Assembly: GCA_021796015.1 (NCBI GenBank)
Contig: JAJYOT010000003.1
Span: forward strand, 1-64,000
Reading direction: 5' to 3'
Origin: a bacterium
GTDB taxonomy: Bacteria; Elusimicrobiota; Elusimicrobia; UBA1565; UBA9628
DNA: 64,000 nucleotides
This document shows, piece after piece, positions 23,872-31,707 of the stretch. Numbering within the stretch: the stretch's first letter is position 1; every line of letters begins with the position of its first letter. Below the pieces are notes generated by a model. That model searched no databases. It was not told the origin of the DNA and saw only the letters and a list, made by a program, of their open reading frames with translations. Position numbers and translations under genes: made by a program.

Positions 23872-24255
23872 TCAGGATGAAAGTTCTTTAACCGTGGCGC
23901 GCAATTCTTGACGGACTTCTTCCAGGGTTTTAAAAAACGAATGGCCAGGCATTGCGAAAACATTGGCGTTGACGGGCAATGATGTCTTTTCCCCTCTTTT
24001 TAATTCTTTTAAAACAGTTTTCCGCGCTCCAGCCAGGGTCACTTTCTGTTCGATAATAATATCTTTAAGTCGAAGAAGGGAAACGATATCCTTGCGCTCA
24101 TAACGGCGGTGGCCGCTGGGCCTTCGAGAGGGGCGAGGAAAGCCTATCCGTTTCTCCCAATACCTGAGCGTATAGGGTTTGATTTGGCAGAAACGACAGA
24201 CCTCGCCCATAGTAAAAAATTTTTTATCGGGCAAAGTCCCTAACAAATCCGACAT
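23872..24255 (-). CDS. MerR-family transcriptional regulator
   Basis: A 127-residue regulator with an N-terminal MerR winged helix: FTMGEVCRFCQIKPYTLRYW (about 14-33) and then the wing RRPSGHRRYERKDI (about 44-57). A helical dimerisation segment follows (about 58-90), and there is no clear metal-binding Cys pair at the C-terminus. This compact form resembles the MerR-like proteins often found beside HU/IHF genes. It starts 5 bases after HU ends. Confidence 0.85.
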   Translation of the reverse strand: MSDLLGTLPDKKFFTMGEVCRFCQIKPYTLRYWEKRIGFPRPSRRPSGHRRYERKDIVSLLRLKDIIIEQKVTLAGARKTVLKELKRGEKTSLPVNANVFAMPGHSFFKTLEEVRQELRATVKELSS

Positions 24256-24260
24256 TCCGC

Positions 24261-24524
24261 TTAAGGGTTAAGTAAGTTTCGCGAAGCTTTAAAACGGACG
24301 CTTCTGCGCTCGGGAACCGAGACCGACGCTCCGGTTTTTGGGTTTCTTCCCGAACGGGCTTTCCTGTATTTAACGCGGAATGTGCCAAAGTTCGAGATGA
24401 CGACTTTTTCATTTTTCCGTAAAGCCTCGCCAATAGTTTGAAAAGCGGTCTCTACGGCCGCAGCCGCTTCGCTCTTCGCGCTAAGGGTTTTTGCGACGGC
24501 TTTGATGACGTCCAATCTATTCAT
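24261..24524 (-). CDS. HU/IHF-family DNA-bending protein
   Basis: Small nucleoid protein, 87 residues. The helical dimer part is followed by the signature ISNFGTFRVKYRKARSGRNP (about 43-62), which ends in the DNA-embracing arm with its Arg-Asn-Pro tip. The C-terminus VRFKASRNLLNP is typical. It likely bends DNA and shapes local chromatin. It overlaps the bifunctional nuclease stop (ATGA), so the three genes nuclease-HU-MerR are one transcription unit. Confidence 0.95.
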   Translation of the reverse strand: MNRLDVIKAVAKTLSAKSEAAAAVETAFQTIGEALRKNEKVVISNFGTFRVKYRKARSGRNPKTGASVSVPERRSVRFKASRNLLNP

Positions 24525-25078
24525 GACCGCGACTCCTCAGATGACAAGGGAGGGTTTTCTCCGCCGTCATCTTTCTTCTTTTCAAGATCTTTAAAAATAT
24601 CTTCCGGTTTTAGATTTTTCAGTTCATCTTTAAATTTAGAAACTTCTTCTTCCGTAATGGGTTTGGCCAAAGTTTGACAACGATCAAAAACGCCGCTATC
24701 AACATAAATAGGGCAACCCACGCGGACGGCTACCGCGATCGCGTCGGAGGGGCGCGCGTCCAGGGTAATCGCGGAATTTCCCTTGTGGATATGGATCCGC
24801 GCGTAAAAGGTATTTTCCTTAATGTCGGAGATGACGGCTTTGTCAACCGTATACCCCAAAGTCTTAATTGTTGAGACTAGGAGATCGTGGGTGAGCGGCC
24901 GGGGCAAAACGATGCCGGAGAAACGAATGGCGATGGCTTGGCTTTCCGCGATTCCAATCCAGATGGGGAGAAGGCGATTGCCGCTTAATTCCTCAAGGAA
25001 AATAATGGCTTCGTTAACCATGGTTGCCAGGGAATAAATCCGGACTTCCAGTTCTTGGGGTTCCTTGGCTTTGGCCAT
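24521..25078 (-). CDS. Bifunctional nuclease family protein (DUF151)
   Basis: A 185-residue protein with the BFN/DUF151 core: LPIWIGIAESQAIAIRF (about 37-53), then RPLTHDLLVSTIKTLGY (about 60-76) and LDARPSDAIAVAVR (about 105-118). Described members have DNase and RNase activity; bacterial roles are poorly known. The C-terminal 45 residues are acidic and lysine-rich and lie outside the domain. It starts 4 bases after hflX ends. Confidence 0.9.
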   Translation of the reverse strand: MAKAKEPQELEVRIYSLATMVNEAIIFLEELSGNRLLPIWIGIAESQAIAIRFSGIVLPRPLTHDLLVSTIKTLGYTVDKAVISDIKENTFYARIHIHKGNSAITLDARPSDAIAVAVRVGCPIYVDSGVFDRCQTLAKPITEEEVSKFKDELKNLKPEDIFKDLEKKKDDGGENPPLSSEESRS

Positions 25079-25082
25079 GAGT

Positions 25083-26243
25083 CTATTTAACCAAATCCTG
25101 AGAACTTAGAAAAGGATGAGCTTGGAGCGTTTCTGTCATTTGTCTCAATAATAAATCGAAGCCTTCTCTCGTTTTTGCTGAAACCAGCAAACGGTCCGGA
25201 TATTTCACATTTAATGCCGCGCGTTTCTGGAAATCCAGCGTGTCCGCTTTATTAAGAATTCTAATCTGGGGGATTTTTTCGGCTTTGAGCTGTTTAAGAG
25301 TTTGAATGACGGACTCATCTTGAATTTCAATATCCTTTGAGCTGGCATCGGAGACAATGAGGAGGCAATCCGCCTGGGGAATTTCTTCCAGAGTTGAATG
25401 GAATGCCGCGATGAGAGCGGTTGGGAGGCGTTGAATAAACCCGACGGTATCCGTCAAAACGGCGAAGGTTTCCCCCAATAAACGGATTTTTCGAGAATGA
25501 GGGTCTAAAGTCGCAAAGAGCTTGTCATCGGCGTAAACTGTTTTTGGGCTTTTACTGAGAGCGTTCAAGAGAGTCGATTTTCCCGCGTTGGTGTATCCGA
25601 TGATGGCAATTTGCTTCTCGTTTCCTTCCAAGCGTTTTTTTCGTCGAACGGATCGACTTGACTTCACTTTTTCAAGCTCGTTTTTTAAGCGCCGAATGCG
25701 GAGCTGAATATGGCGTTTTTCATATTCTAATTTTCGCTCTCCAGGGCCGCGGGTTCCAATTCCCCCCACTTGTTGAGAAAATCCTCTCCAAGATCCGGTC
25801 AAGCGCGGCAAGAGATAAGACAGTTGCGCCAGTTCCACTTGAATTTTTCCCTCGCTGGTTTGCGCTCTTTTGGCAAAAATATCCAAAATAAGGCGTGAGC
25901 GGTCAAGAACTTTTGCGCGGCAAAGAGATTCGATGTTCTTTTGTTGGGCGGCGGTTAAATCGTGATCGAAGATCACGGTCGTGGATTTAAGCCTTTGGCA
26001 GGCGGCGGCAATCTCTAGAATTTTGCCGTGCCCGAGCAAGGTAGCTGGGTGGTAACGCGCGACCAGTTGATAAAATTTTTCCGCTACGTTTCCGCCCGCG
26101 GTTTCCGTTAAACGCTCAAGTTCTAAGAGACTTGATTCCATGGCGGAAAATTCTCGCTTAAGGCCGACCCCGACTAAAATAATACGCTCAAATGATTTGT
26201 TCTCAAAGAAACGAGCAAATCCTTTTTGAGACTCATTGTTCAT
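25083..26243 (-). CDS. hflX: Ribosome-associated GTPase HflX
   Basis: GTPase that splits stalled ribosomes, 386 residues. An N-terminal HflX domain with the VTVIFDHDLTAAQQKN-type segment (about 90-110) and the glycine-rich GGIGTRGPGERKLE (about 165-178) precedes the G domain. G1 is GYTNAGKSTLLNAL (about 218-231), G3 is DTVGF and G4 is NKAD. It overlaps the miaA stop (ATGA), the common miaA-hflX arrangement. Confidence 0.95.
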   Translation of the reverse strand: MNNESQKGFARFFENKSFERIILVGVGLKREFSAMESSLLELERLTETAGGNVAEKFYQLVARYHPATLLGHGKILEIAAACQRLKSTTVIFDHDLTAAQQKNIESLCRAKVLDRSRLILDIFAKRAQTSEGKIQVELAQLSYLLPRLTGSWRGFSQQVGGIGTRGPGERKLEYEKRHIQLRIRRLKNELEKVKSSRSVRRKKRLEGNEKQIAIIGYTNAGKSTLLNALSKSPKTVYADDKLFATLDPHSRKIRLLGETFAVLTDTVGFIQRLPTALIAAFHSTLEEIPQADCLLIVSDASSKDIEIQDESVIQTLKQLKAEKIPQIRILNKADTLDFQKRAALNVKYPDRLLVSAKTREGFDLLLRQMTETLQAHPFLSSQDLVK

Positions 26244-27208
26244 CCGAAAACTCCCTCTTGGTGGAGAATCTTCGTGGCTTGAGAAAACATCAGGGCGGGT
26301 GTTTGTCCCGCGATTTCAAACACCGGGCCCTTAATTTGATGCTTAAACCAGGTGCGCTGTCTTTTGGCGTAGGCGTGGGTTTCCTTTATAAATTCAATCA
26401 TCCCTGCATCTTCTGATATTTCTCCTTTAAGATAGCGGATGGCTTGGGGATAACCAAGGCTTTGAAACCCCGGCTCTTCTCCGGAGTAAAATCTTGGAAT
26501 CAGACGGGCGGTTTCTTCGATAATTTGCGGCCACATACCTCGGCATCTTGTTTCGAGTTTTTGTTTTAAAATTTCAACGGGCCATTCGACGCGAAGGGTG
26601 ATGAATTCCTCCGTATTTTCTTTTTCCTCCTTCCAAAAATCCGACAGAGGGTGTCCGCTGATTCGATACACTTCTAACGCGCGGATCACTCTCTGGATAT
26701 TGTTGGCGGGAATACGGTGCGCTGCTAGAGGATCAATTTTTTTAAGTTCCTGATGTAAAAATAAACGGCCTTTCTCTTTTGAGATTTTTAGAAGTTCGTC
26801 GCGAACATGCGCGTCGGCCTTGGGAAGAAGAGATAATCCTTGTGAAAGAGCCTTAAGATAGAGCCCTGTCCCTCCGGCAATAATGGGAATGCGATTTTCA
26901 TTTTTTAATTTATCGAGAATGGGTTTTGCCAGGGCTAGGAAACTTCCTGCATCAAAGGAGTTTCCAGGGTCTAAAAAGCCCACGAGATGATAGGCGATTC
27001 CCTCAAAGCGGCCTTGGGGGTCGAGCCTGGGTTTAGCGGTTCCCGCATCGAGGCGCTTGTAGATTTGTCGCGAGTCTGCAGACAGAATCTCTCCATTAAA
27101 CTCTTGCGCCAACAAAACCGCAAGTTCCGTCTTCCCGGAACCCGTCGGACCGACGACGGCGATACAAGGCTTTCGAGCTTTTAGGATTTGAGAGTGGATT
27201 CTTTCCAA
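26240..27208 (-). CDS. miaA: tRNA dimethylallyltransferase MiaA
   Basis: Adds an isopentenyl group to A37 of tRNAs reading U-starting codons, the step before MiaB. About 322 residues. Walker A GPTGSGKTELA is at about 20-30, followed by ILSADSRQIYKRLDAGTAKP (about 41-60), which binds substrate, and the tRNA-contact segment SLGYPQAIRYL near the end. The start is a TTG at 27208 with a weak AGGG before it; no in-frame ATG lies between it and the Walker motif, so the start is uncertain but the ORF is not. The gene overlaps the PilZ gene by 28 bases. Confidence 0.93.
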   Translation of the reverse strand: MERIHSQILKARKPCIAVVGPTGSGKTELAVLLAQEFNGEILSADSRQIYKRLDAGTAKPRLDPQGRFEGIAYHLVGFLDPGNSFDAGSFLALAKPILDKLKNENRIPIIAGGTGLYLKALSQGLSLLPKADAHVRDELLKISKEKGRLFLHQELKKIDPLAAHRIPANNIQRVIRALEVYRISGHPLSDFWKEEKENTEEFITLRVEWPVEILKQKLETRCRGMWPQIIEETARLIPRFYSGEEPGFQSLGYPQAIRYLKGEISEDAGMIEFIKETHAYAKRQRTWFKHQIKGPVFEIAGQTPALMFSQATKILHQEGVFG

Positions 27209-27678
27209 TAAGGCCCTTTGTGATTTTTAACGCAGAGACAATGAAAAGAGCAACCGGGGATGCAAACCTCGGGAAGCCTGAGGGAAATCCTTGTTTCACA
27301 ATCTAAGTCGTCTTCCGCCATTTGAACAAGTTCTTTTTGATGTTTGGCGCTAATTTTTGTAAAGGCAATTCCTACTTTATGGGTTTCTCCCTTGGAGTTG
27401 ATGCTGACGATTTCCCCTTCAATGGGAATCCGTTTTAGTCCGGGAAGATTAATGACCATCTCGAATTTTTTGGCCTTAGGCGGCTCTAAGAAAACGATCA
27501 AAGACATTCCCCCCGCTGACAAATCCGTGAGAATGGCGGGTTGAGTCGGCGAATGAGCCTCATGCGGGTTGGGGTGAGCATCGGGTCCGAACTCAATGGA
27601 AATAGGCTCGACCATCCCCTCCATGATGTTAAAACGCGGGTGTTTGCGGCGTTCGGCTCCTTGATGTTTTTGATTCAT
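27181..27678 (-). CDS. PilZ-domain protein with C-terminal Cys cluster
   Basis: A 165-residue protein with the PilZ cyclic-di-GMP-binding signature: RRKHPRF (about 11-17) and then TDLSAGGM (about 53-60). This suggests a c-di-GMP receptor controlling motility or surface functions. The last 40 residues hold five Cys, DCETRISL through VCIPGCSFHCLC, which is not part of the PilZ fold and might bind a metal. It sits between miaB and miaA, overlapping both. No other c-di-GMP gene is in the window. Confidence 0.82.
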   Translation of the reverse strand: MNQKHQGAERRKHPRFNIMEGMVEPISIEFGPDAHPNPHEAHSPTQPAILTDLSAGGMSLIVFLEPPKAKKFEMVINLPGLKRIPIEGEIVSINSKGETHKVGIAFTKISAKHQKELVQMAEDDLDCETRISLRLPEVCIPGCSFHCLCVKNHKGPYWKESTLKS

Positions 27679-29009
27679 TTTATTTTTTCTCCTATGAGAA
27701 GAAAGTCTGATGCGTCGACAATCTTAATGGAATGAACTTTTCCCATGCTTTTGTCCCCACCTTCCCATTTTACCTTAAAGCCGTCGCTTGTGCGCCCGAA
27801 ATTTTCATTTTCTTCAAGGACTTCAATTCTTTGGCCGATTTTCCCTTGGAGGGCCTTTCGCCCGATTTCACGGGCCAGATCATTTAAGCGTGCGAGACGT
27901 TCTTCTTTAACGGAAGACGGAACATCATCAGAGTTTTCAGCGAAAGAAAGAGTTCCGGGGCGTGGAGAATATTTGAAGGAATAAATCCAGGCCGGCTGAA
28001 ACTCTTTGATGAAGGACAAGGTTTCATTGAAATCCGCTTCCGTTTCGGTGGGAAAACCGACGATGATATCGGTGGATAGGACGAGATTGGGGAGTTCTGA
28101 TTTTAGCATCAAAACTTTTTCCATAAACAGTTCTCGGGTGTAATTGCGGCGCATCATCTTCAAAATACGGTTAGAGCCGGATTGAAGGGGTAAATGAAGA
28201 TAGGGGCAGACCGTTTGACAGTCTTTAAAGGCGGAAATCATTTCTTTTGTCACATAATAGGGGTGTGGGCTCATGAACCGGAGGCGTTTGAGCCCTTTGG
28301 TTTCATCAAGAATTCTTAAGAGATCGGGGAATTTGACGGTTTTGCCTTGATATTCGGATTGATAACTATTGACGGTTTGCCCCAGAAGAGTGATTTCTTT
28401 GACCCCGGCTGAGACCTTGGAATTGACTTCCTCCACAATAGTTTCAACCGGGCGATATTTCTCTCGTCCTCGAACCGAAGGGACGATGCAGTAGGAGCAA
28501 GAATAATTACATCCCCGCATAATCGTCACAAAATCGCAGGCAGATCCTTGTAAGGAAACGGAAGTTTGTGGAAAGTCAAGAACGTTTTCGGAGGCGAGAT
28601 CAAATTTTTCCGACAAAACGTCCTCGATTAGTTTTGAAAAACTCTCTATTGATTTGGCGCCAATAACTAAATCGACGTGAGGAAAGCGCTCTTTGAGTTT
28701 GGGGCCCAGCCGTTCGGCCGCGCATCCGGCGACGACCAAAAGACGATGGGGTTTTTGTTTTTTCCAGCTTCTTAGTCTTCCGATAAAAGAGATGGCGCGG
28801 TCTTCCGCGTGCTGGCGCACCGTGCAGGTCGAAATCACAACGGCGTCCGCCGTCTCCAGGGATTCTCCGGATGAGAAGCCTTTATTTAAAAAAGATTGCG
28901 CCATTTCTGAGGAATCGGCAAAAGACATTTGACAGCCAAAACTGACGACATGAATTTTAGGGTTTTTAATCAGAATTTTAGGCGCGGATATCAACGGTGA
29001 ATTTTTCAT
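27675..29009 (-). CDS. miaB: tRNA-2-methylthio-N6-dimethylallyladenosine synthase MiaB
   Basis: Radical-SAM methylthiotransferase that completes ms2i6A37 in tRNA after MiaA. Residues 1-130 form the UPF0004 domain, with an FGCQM-type Cys motif. The radical-SAM cluster motif is in MRGCNYSCSYC (about 155-165), and a TRAM domain ends the protein. The ATG at 29009 overlaps the fur stop (ATGA) and is preferred over the in-frame start six codons upstream. Length (444 residues) is normal. Confidence 0.94.
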   Translation of the reverse strand: MKNSPLISAPKILIKNPKIHVVSFGCQMSFADSSEMAQSFLNKGFSSGESLETADAVVISTCTVRQHAEDRAISFIGRLRSWKKQKPHRLLVVAGCAAERLGPKLKERFPHVDLVIGAKSIESFSKLIEDVLSEKFDLASENVLDFPQTSVSLQGSACDFVTIMRGCNYSCSYCIVPSVRGREKYRPVETIVEEVNSKVSAGVKEITLLGQTVNSYQSEYQGKTVKFPDLLRILDETKGLKRLRFMSPHPYYVTKEMISAFKDCQTVCPYLHLPLQSGSNRILKMMRRNYTRELFMEKVLMLKSELPNLVLSTDIIVGFPTETEADFNETLSFIKEFQPAWIYSFKYSPRPGTLSFAENSDDVPSSVKEERLARLNDLAREIGRKALQGKIGQRIEVLEENENFGRTSDGFKVKWEGGDKSMGKVHSIKIVDASDFLLIGEKIK

Positions 29010-29485
29010 TTTTGGTTTTTTGCGCATTTACCGCAGAATCCAAATATCTCATGACGGTGCCACTTAATTTTAAACCCTATTTTGCGGCAGGTTGTTTCTT
29101 GGATTTTTTCAAGCTCCGGCCACTGAATTTCCTGGATGCTTCCGCAGGAAATGCAGACCAAATGATCATGATGGGGCCGTTCGAAATGGACCTCAAATCT
29201 CGGCGGTCCGGAAAGCCCGGCGATGCGGCTTAAGAGGTTTGAATCTTCGAGCATTTTAATCGTCCTAAACACGGTTGCGCGGCCAATTCCTTGGGAGCGG
29301 AGAGCCTGATAGATTTCTTCTTGATTGAGGTGTCTTTCGGCTTTGAGAAAATAAGCCAGTATCTTTTGGCGCGGAGAGGTTAGGCGCAGTCCATTTCTTC
29401 CCAGATATTCGGAAAAAAGAGTTTCAATTTTCTTTGCGTAATCCTCCCGGTTGATAGCGCCTGGAAAATAGGAGAGTTCACTCAT
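29006..29485 (-). CDS. Fur-family metal-responsive regulator
   Basis: A 159-residue Fur/PerR-type repressor. The winged helix holds LTSPRQKILAYFLKAERHLN and then GIGRATVFRTIKMLEDSNLL. The metal sites include HFERPHHDHLVCISCGSIQE (about 99-118) with His and Cys ligands, and a second Cys pair FCGKC lies at the end. Whether it senses iron, peroxide or zinc cannot be told. It is followed by miaB with an ATGA overlap. Confidence 0.92.
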   Translation of the reverse strand: MSELSYFPGAINREDYAKKIETLFSEYLGRNGLRLTSPRQKILAYFLKAERHLNQEEIYQALRSQGIGRATVFRTIKMLEDSNLLSRIAGLSGPPRFEVHFERPHHDHLVCISCGSIQEIQWPELEKIQETTCRKIGFKIKWHRHEIFGFCGKCAKNQK

Positions 29486-29490
29486 GTGTT

Positions 29491-30891
29491 TTAATCGAGG
29501 ATTCCGACGGCTTTTTTGGGGTCGAGAATTTCGGAAAGCTCTTTTTCCTCAACGAGTTTACGGGCCAGGACGATTTTTGGGATCGTCGTTTTCTTGGCCA
29601 CCGCTTCTTTGAACACTTCCGCGGCGCGGGCGTAGCCGATTTTTGGGTTTAAGAGAGTCGCCAAGGAGGGGTTCTGCTCGAAGTAGTGAGAGCATTTTTC
29701 CGTATCGGCGACAATCCCCGCGATACATTTCTTTTCGACCACGGGAAGAAAATTAATGAGGAGGTTGATTGAGTCAAGAAGATTGTAGGTCGCCAAAGGG
29801 GTCATGACGTTTAAATCCATTTGACCCGCTTGCGCGCAGAGAGAAACGGCCGTGTCTCGCCCCACGATTTGAAAAGAGACCATGTTCAGACATTCGAGAA
29901 TCGAGGGGTTGACTTTTCCCGGCATGATGGAAGATCCCGGTTGAACCGCCGGCAAGACAATTTCCGCAAAGCCGGTGGTCGGGCCCGAGCAAAGAAGTCG
30001 CAAGTCATTAGCGATGCGAATGAGTTCAGAAGCGAGTTCTTTGAGCGCGCTTGAAATAGCGAGCAGCGGTTGATGGCTTTGAAGCGCCATTCTGGGGTCT
30101 TTTGCCGGAACCAAGGGAAGGCGGGTAATCGCGGCTAAATGAGACACGGCTTTTTCTCTAAAATGAGGCAAGGTGTTGGCGCCGGTTCCGGCGGCGGTGC
30201 CGCCTAAAGCGACATGGGCGAGAAGTCCGGACCTTCGATTGATTTCCGAATGGCAGGCTTTTAAGGTTTCTCCATAGGCTTTAAATTCTTGTCCCAACGT
30301 AATGGGAACGGCGTCTTGCAAATGAGTGCGGGCGGTTTTGACGACGTCTTTGAATTCTTCTCCCTTGTCTAGGAAGGCTTTGGCCAATGAGTCGAGAATA
30401 GGGAGAAGTTTTTTTATTTCTAAGAATACCGCGACATAGGAAGCCGTGGGAAAGGTGTCGTTGGTGGACTGAGCCATGTTGACGTGATCGTTGGGGTGAA
30501 TAAAATCATATTTCCCTAAAGGTTTTCCCGACATTTCCGCCGCGCGATTGGCGATGACTTCATTGGTATTCATGTTAAACGAAGTGCCGGCGCCGGCTTG
30601 ATAGACATCAATCATAAATTGTTCTTTCCATTGGCCGGAGAGAATCTCATCGGCGGCCTTGATGATGAGAGAGGCTTTTTCTTCAGGAAGAGCTTGAAGC
30701 TCTTGATTCGCCACAACGCAGGCTTTTTTCACCGCGGCGTAGGCGAAAATTAAGGATGAGTGGGCTTTGAGTCCGGAAACCGGAAAATTCTCGATTGCGC
30801 GTTGAGTTTGAACTCCGTAGTAGGCCTTGGCCGGAACTTCTTTTTCCCCCAAGGAATCTTTTTCGATGCGAAACGAATGAGCGTTGTTCAT
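29491..30891 (-). CDS. aspA: Aspartate ammonia-lyase (fumarase/aspartase superfamily)
   Basis: Converts aspartate to fumarate and ammonia, 466 residues, cytosolic homotetramer in the family. The pattern of the substrate loop, QAGAGTSFNMNTNEVIANRA (about 99-118), the PNDHVNMAQSTNDTFPTA segment and the superfamily signature GSSIMPGKVNP (about 319-329) favour aspartase over fumarase C, whose first loop normally reads QxGSGTQTNMN. AspA and FumC are close relatives, so fumarase activity cannot be excluded. It is 5 bases from fur. Confidence 0.85.
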   Translation of the reverse strand: MNNAHSFRIEKDSLGEKEVPAKAYYGVQTQRAIENFPVSGLKAHSSLIFAYAAVKKACVVANQELQALPEEKASLIIKAADEILSGQWKEQFMIDVYQAGAGTSFNMNTNEVIANRAAEMSGKPLGKYDFIHPNDHVNMAQSTNDTFPTASYVAVFLEIKKLLPILDSLAKAFLDKGEEFKDVVKTARTHLQDAVPITLGQEFKAYGETLKACHSEINRRSGLLAHVALGGTAAGTGANTLPHFREKAVSHLAAITRLPLVPAKDPRMALQSHQPLLAISSALKELASELIRIANDLRLLCSGPTTGFAEIVLPAVQPGSSIMPGKVNPSILECLNMVSFQIVGRDTAVSLCAQAGQMDLNVMTPLATYNLLDSINLLINFLPVVEKKCIAGIVADTEKCSHYFEQNPSLATLLNPKIGYARAAEVFKEAVAKKTTIPKIVLARKLVEEKELSEILDPKKAVGILD

Positions 30892-30903
30892 GACGATATT
30901 CTC

Positions 30904-31707
30904 CTAGATTTTTTCAACGTCTTTTGAAGAAACCCAGCCTCGGGACCCTTCTTTTAAAAGTCCGACTTCAATCCAGTCGGAACTTGCCGACAATATTTCA
31001 ACGCGGCGGCCCTCGGGGGCGGTGAAATTAACGGAAAAAGATTCCCCAGGGCCGCTACGAACTTCCGCGGTTTGAGTAATGATAACTCCCAAGGCGTTCG
31101 GTTCAAGTAAGAACCGGATTCCCCACCAAATTCCAAAAACGGAACAAAGGATAAGGGAGATTGAGATCAGAGGCCGTAACGGGGCGGGCTTTTTCATTTT
31201 AATCCAAATCCCCGCCGACAAAAGAAATATCCATGTAAACATCCAAAAAGAGCCGGAAAGCTCTTTAAGGCTGAGCCAGTAGAAAAAATAAAAGAGAATG
31301 GGCGGAATGCCGGAAGGGACGAGATCTTCCCCTGCTCTTTTAAGCGCAAAGGCTAGATTGTATCGGATATCGGAATTTCGGGGCATGAGATCAAAAGCTC
31401 TTTGATAAGAGACGATGGCTTCCCCCAGTTTTCCAGATTTAAATAAGGCGTTTCCCAAGTCATACTGCAAGAATGGATTGTCGGGAGATTTTCCAACGGC
31501 GCTTTGAAATAAAACAGCGGACGCCGCATAATCGCCGGAATCGTATTTTTGGCGGGCTTGCGCCGCTAAGTTCTGTTGAGCGAACGCGGGAGCGGAAAAC
31601 AAAAAAAGGAACGGAAAGATACGGAAAGAAAGGAAAGTTTTTTTCTGTTTATTCCATCCGTTCTTTCTTTTGCTTTCCGTTTTTTCTTTTGCTTTCCGTT
31701 CTTTCAT
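30904..31707 (-). CDS. BatE-like TPR and SH3-domain membrane protein
   Basis: Last member of the Bat operon, 267 residues. A long basic leader (residues 1-25, KERKAKEKTESKRK) precedes a signal peptide ending SAPAFA (about 43). Two TPR repeats follow (about 48-125), two membrane segments (about 135-175 and 185-200), and an SH3-type domain (about 212-267, AEVRSGPGESF). The start overlaps the batD stop (ATGA), which fixes it. The leader is a low-complexity repeat (see findings). Confidence 0.85.
   Translation of the reverse strand: MKERKAKEKTESKRKNGWNKQKKTFLSFRIFPFLFLFSAPAFAQQNLAAQARQKYDSGDYAASAVLFQSAVGKSPDNPFLQYDLGNALFKSGKLGEAIVSYQRAFDLMPRNSDIRYNLAFALKRAGEDLVPSGIPPILFYFFYWLSLKELSGSFWMFTWIFLLSAGIWIKMKKPAPLRPLISISLILCSVFGIWWGIRFLLEPNALGVIITQTAEVRSGPGESFSVNFTAPEGRRVEILSASSDWIEVGLLKEGSRGWVSSKDVEKI

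Noticed and set aside
29491..30891. Fumarase C as the name for the lyase
   Set aside because: The substrate loop QAGAGTSFNMN and PNDHVNMAQSTNDTF fit aspartase better; left as a secondary possibility.
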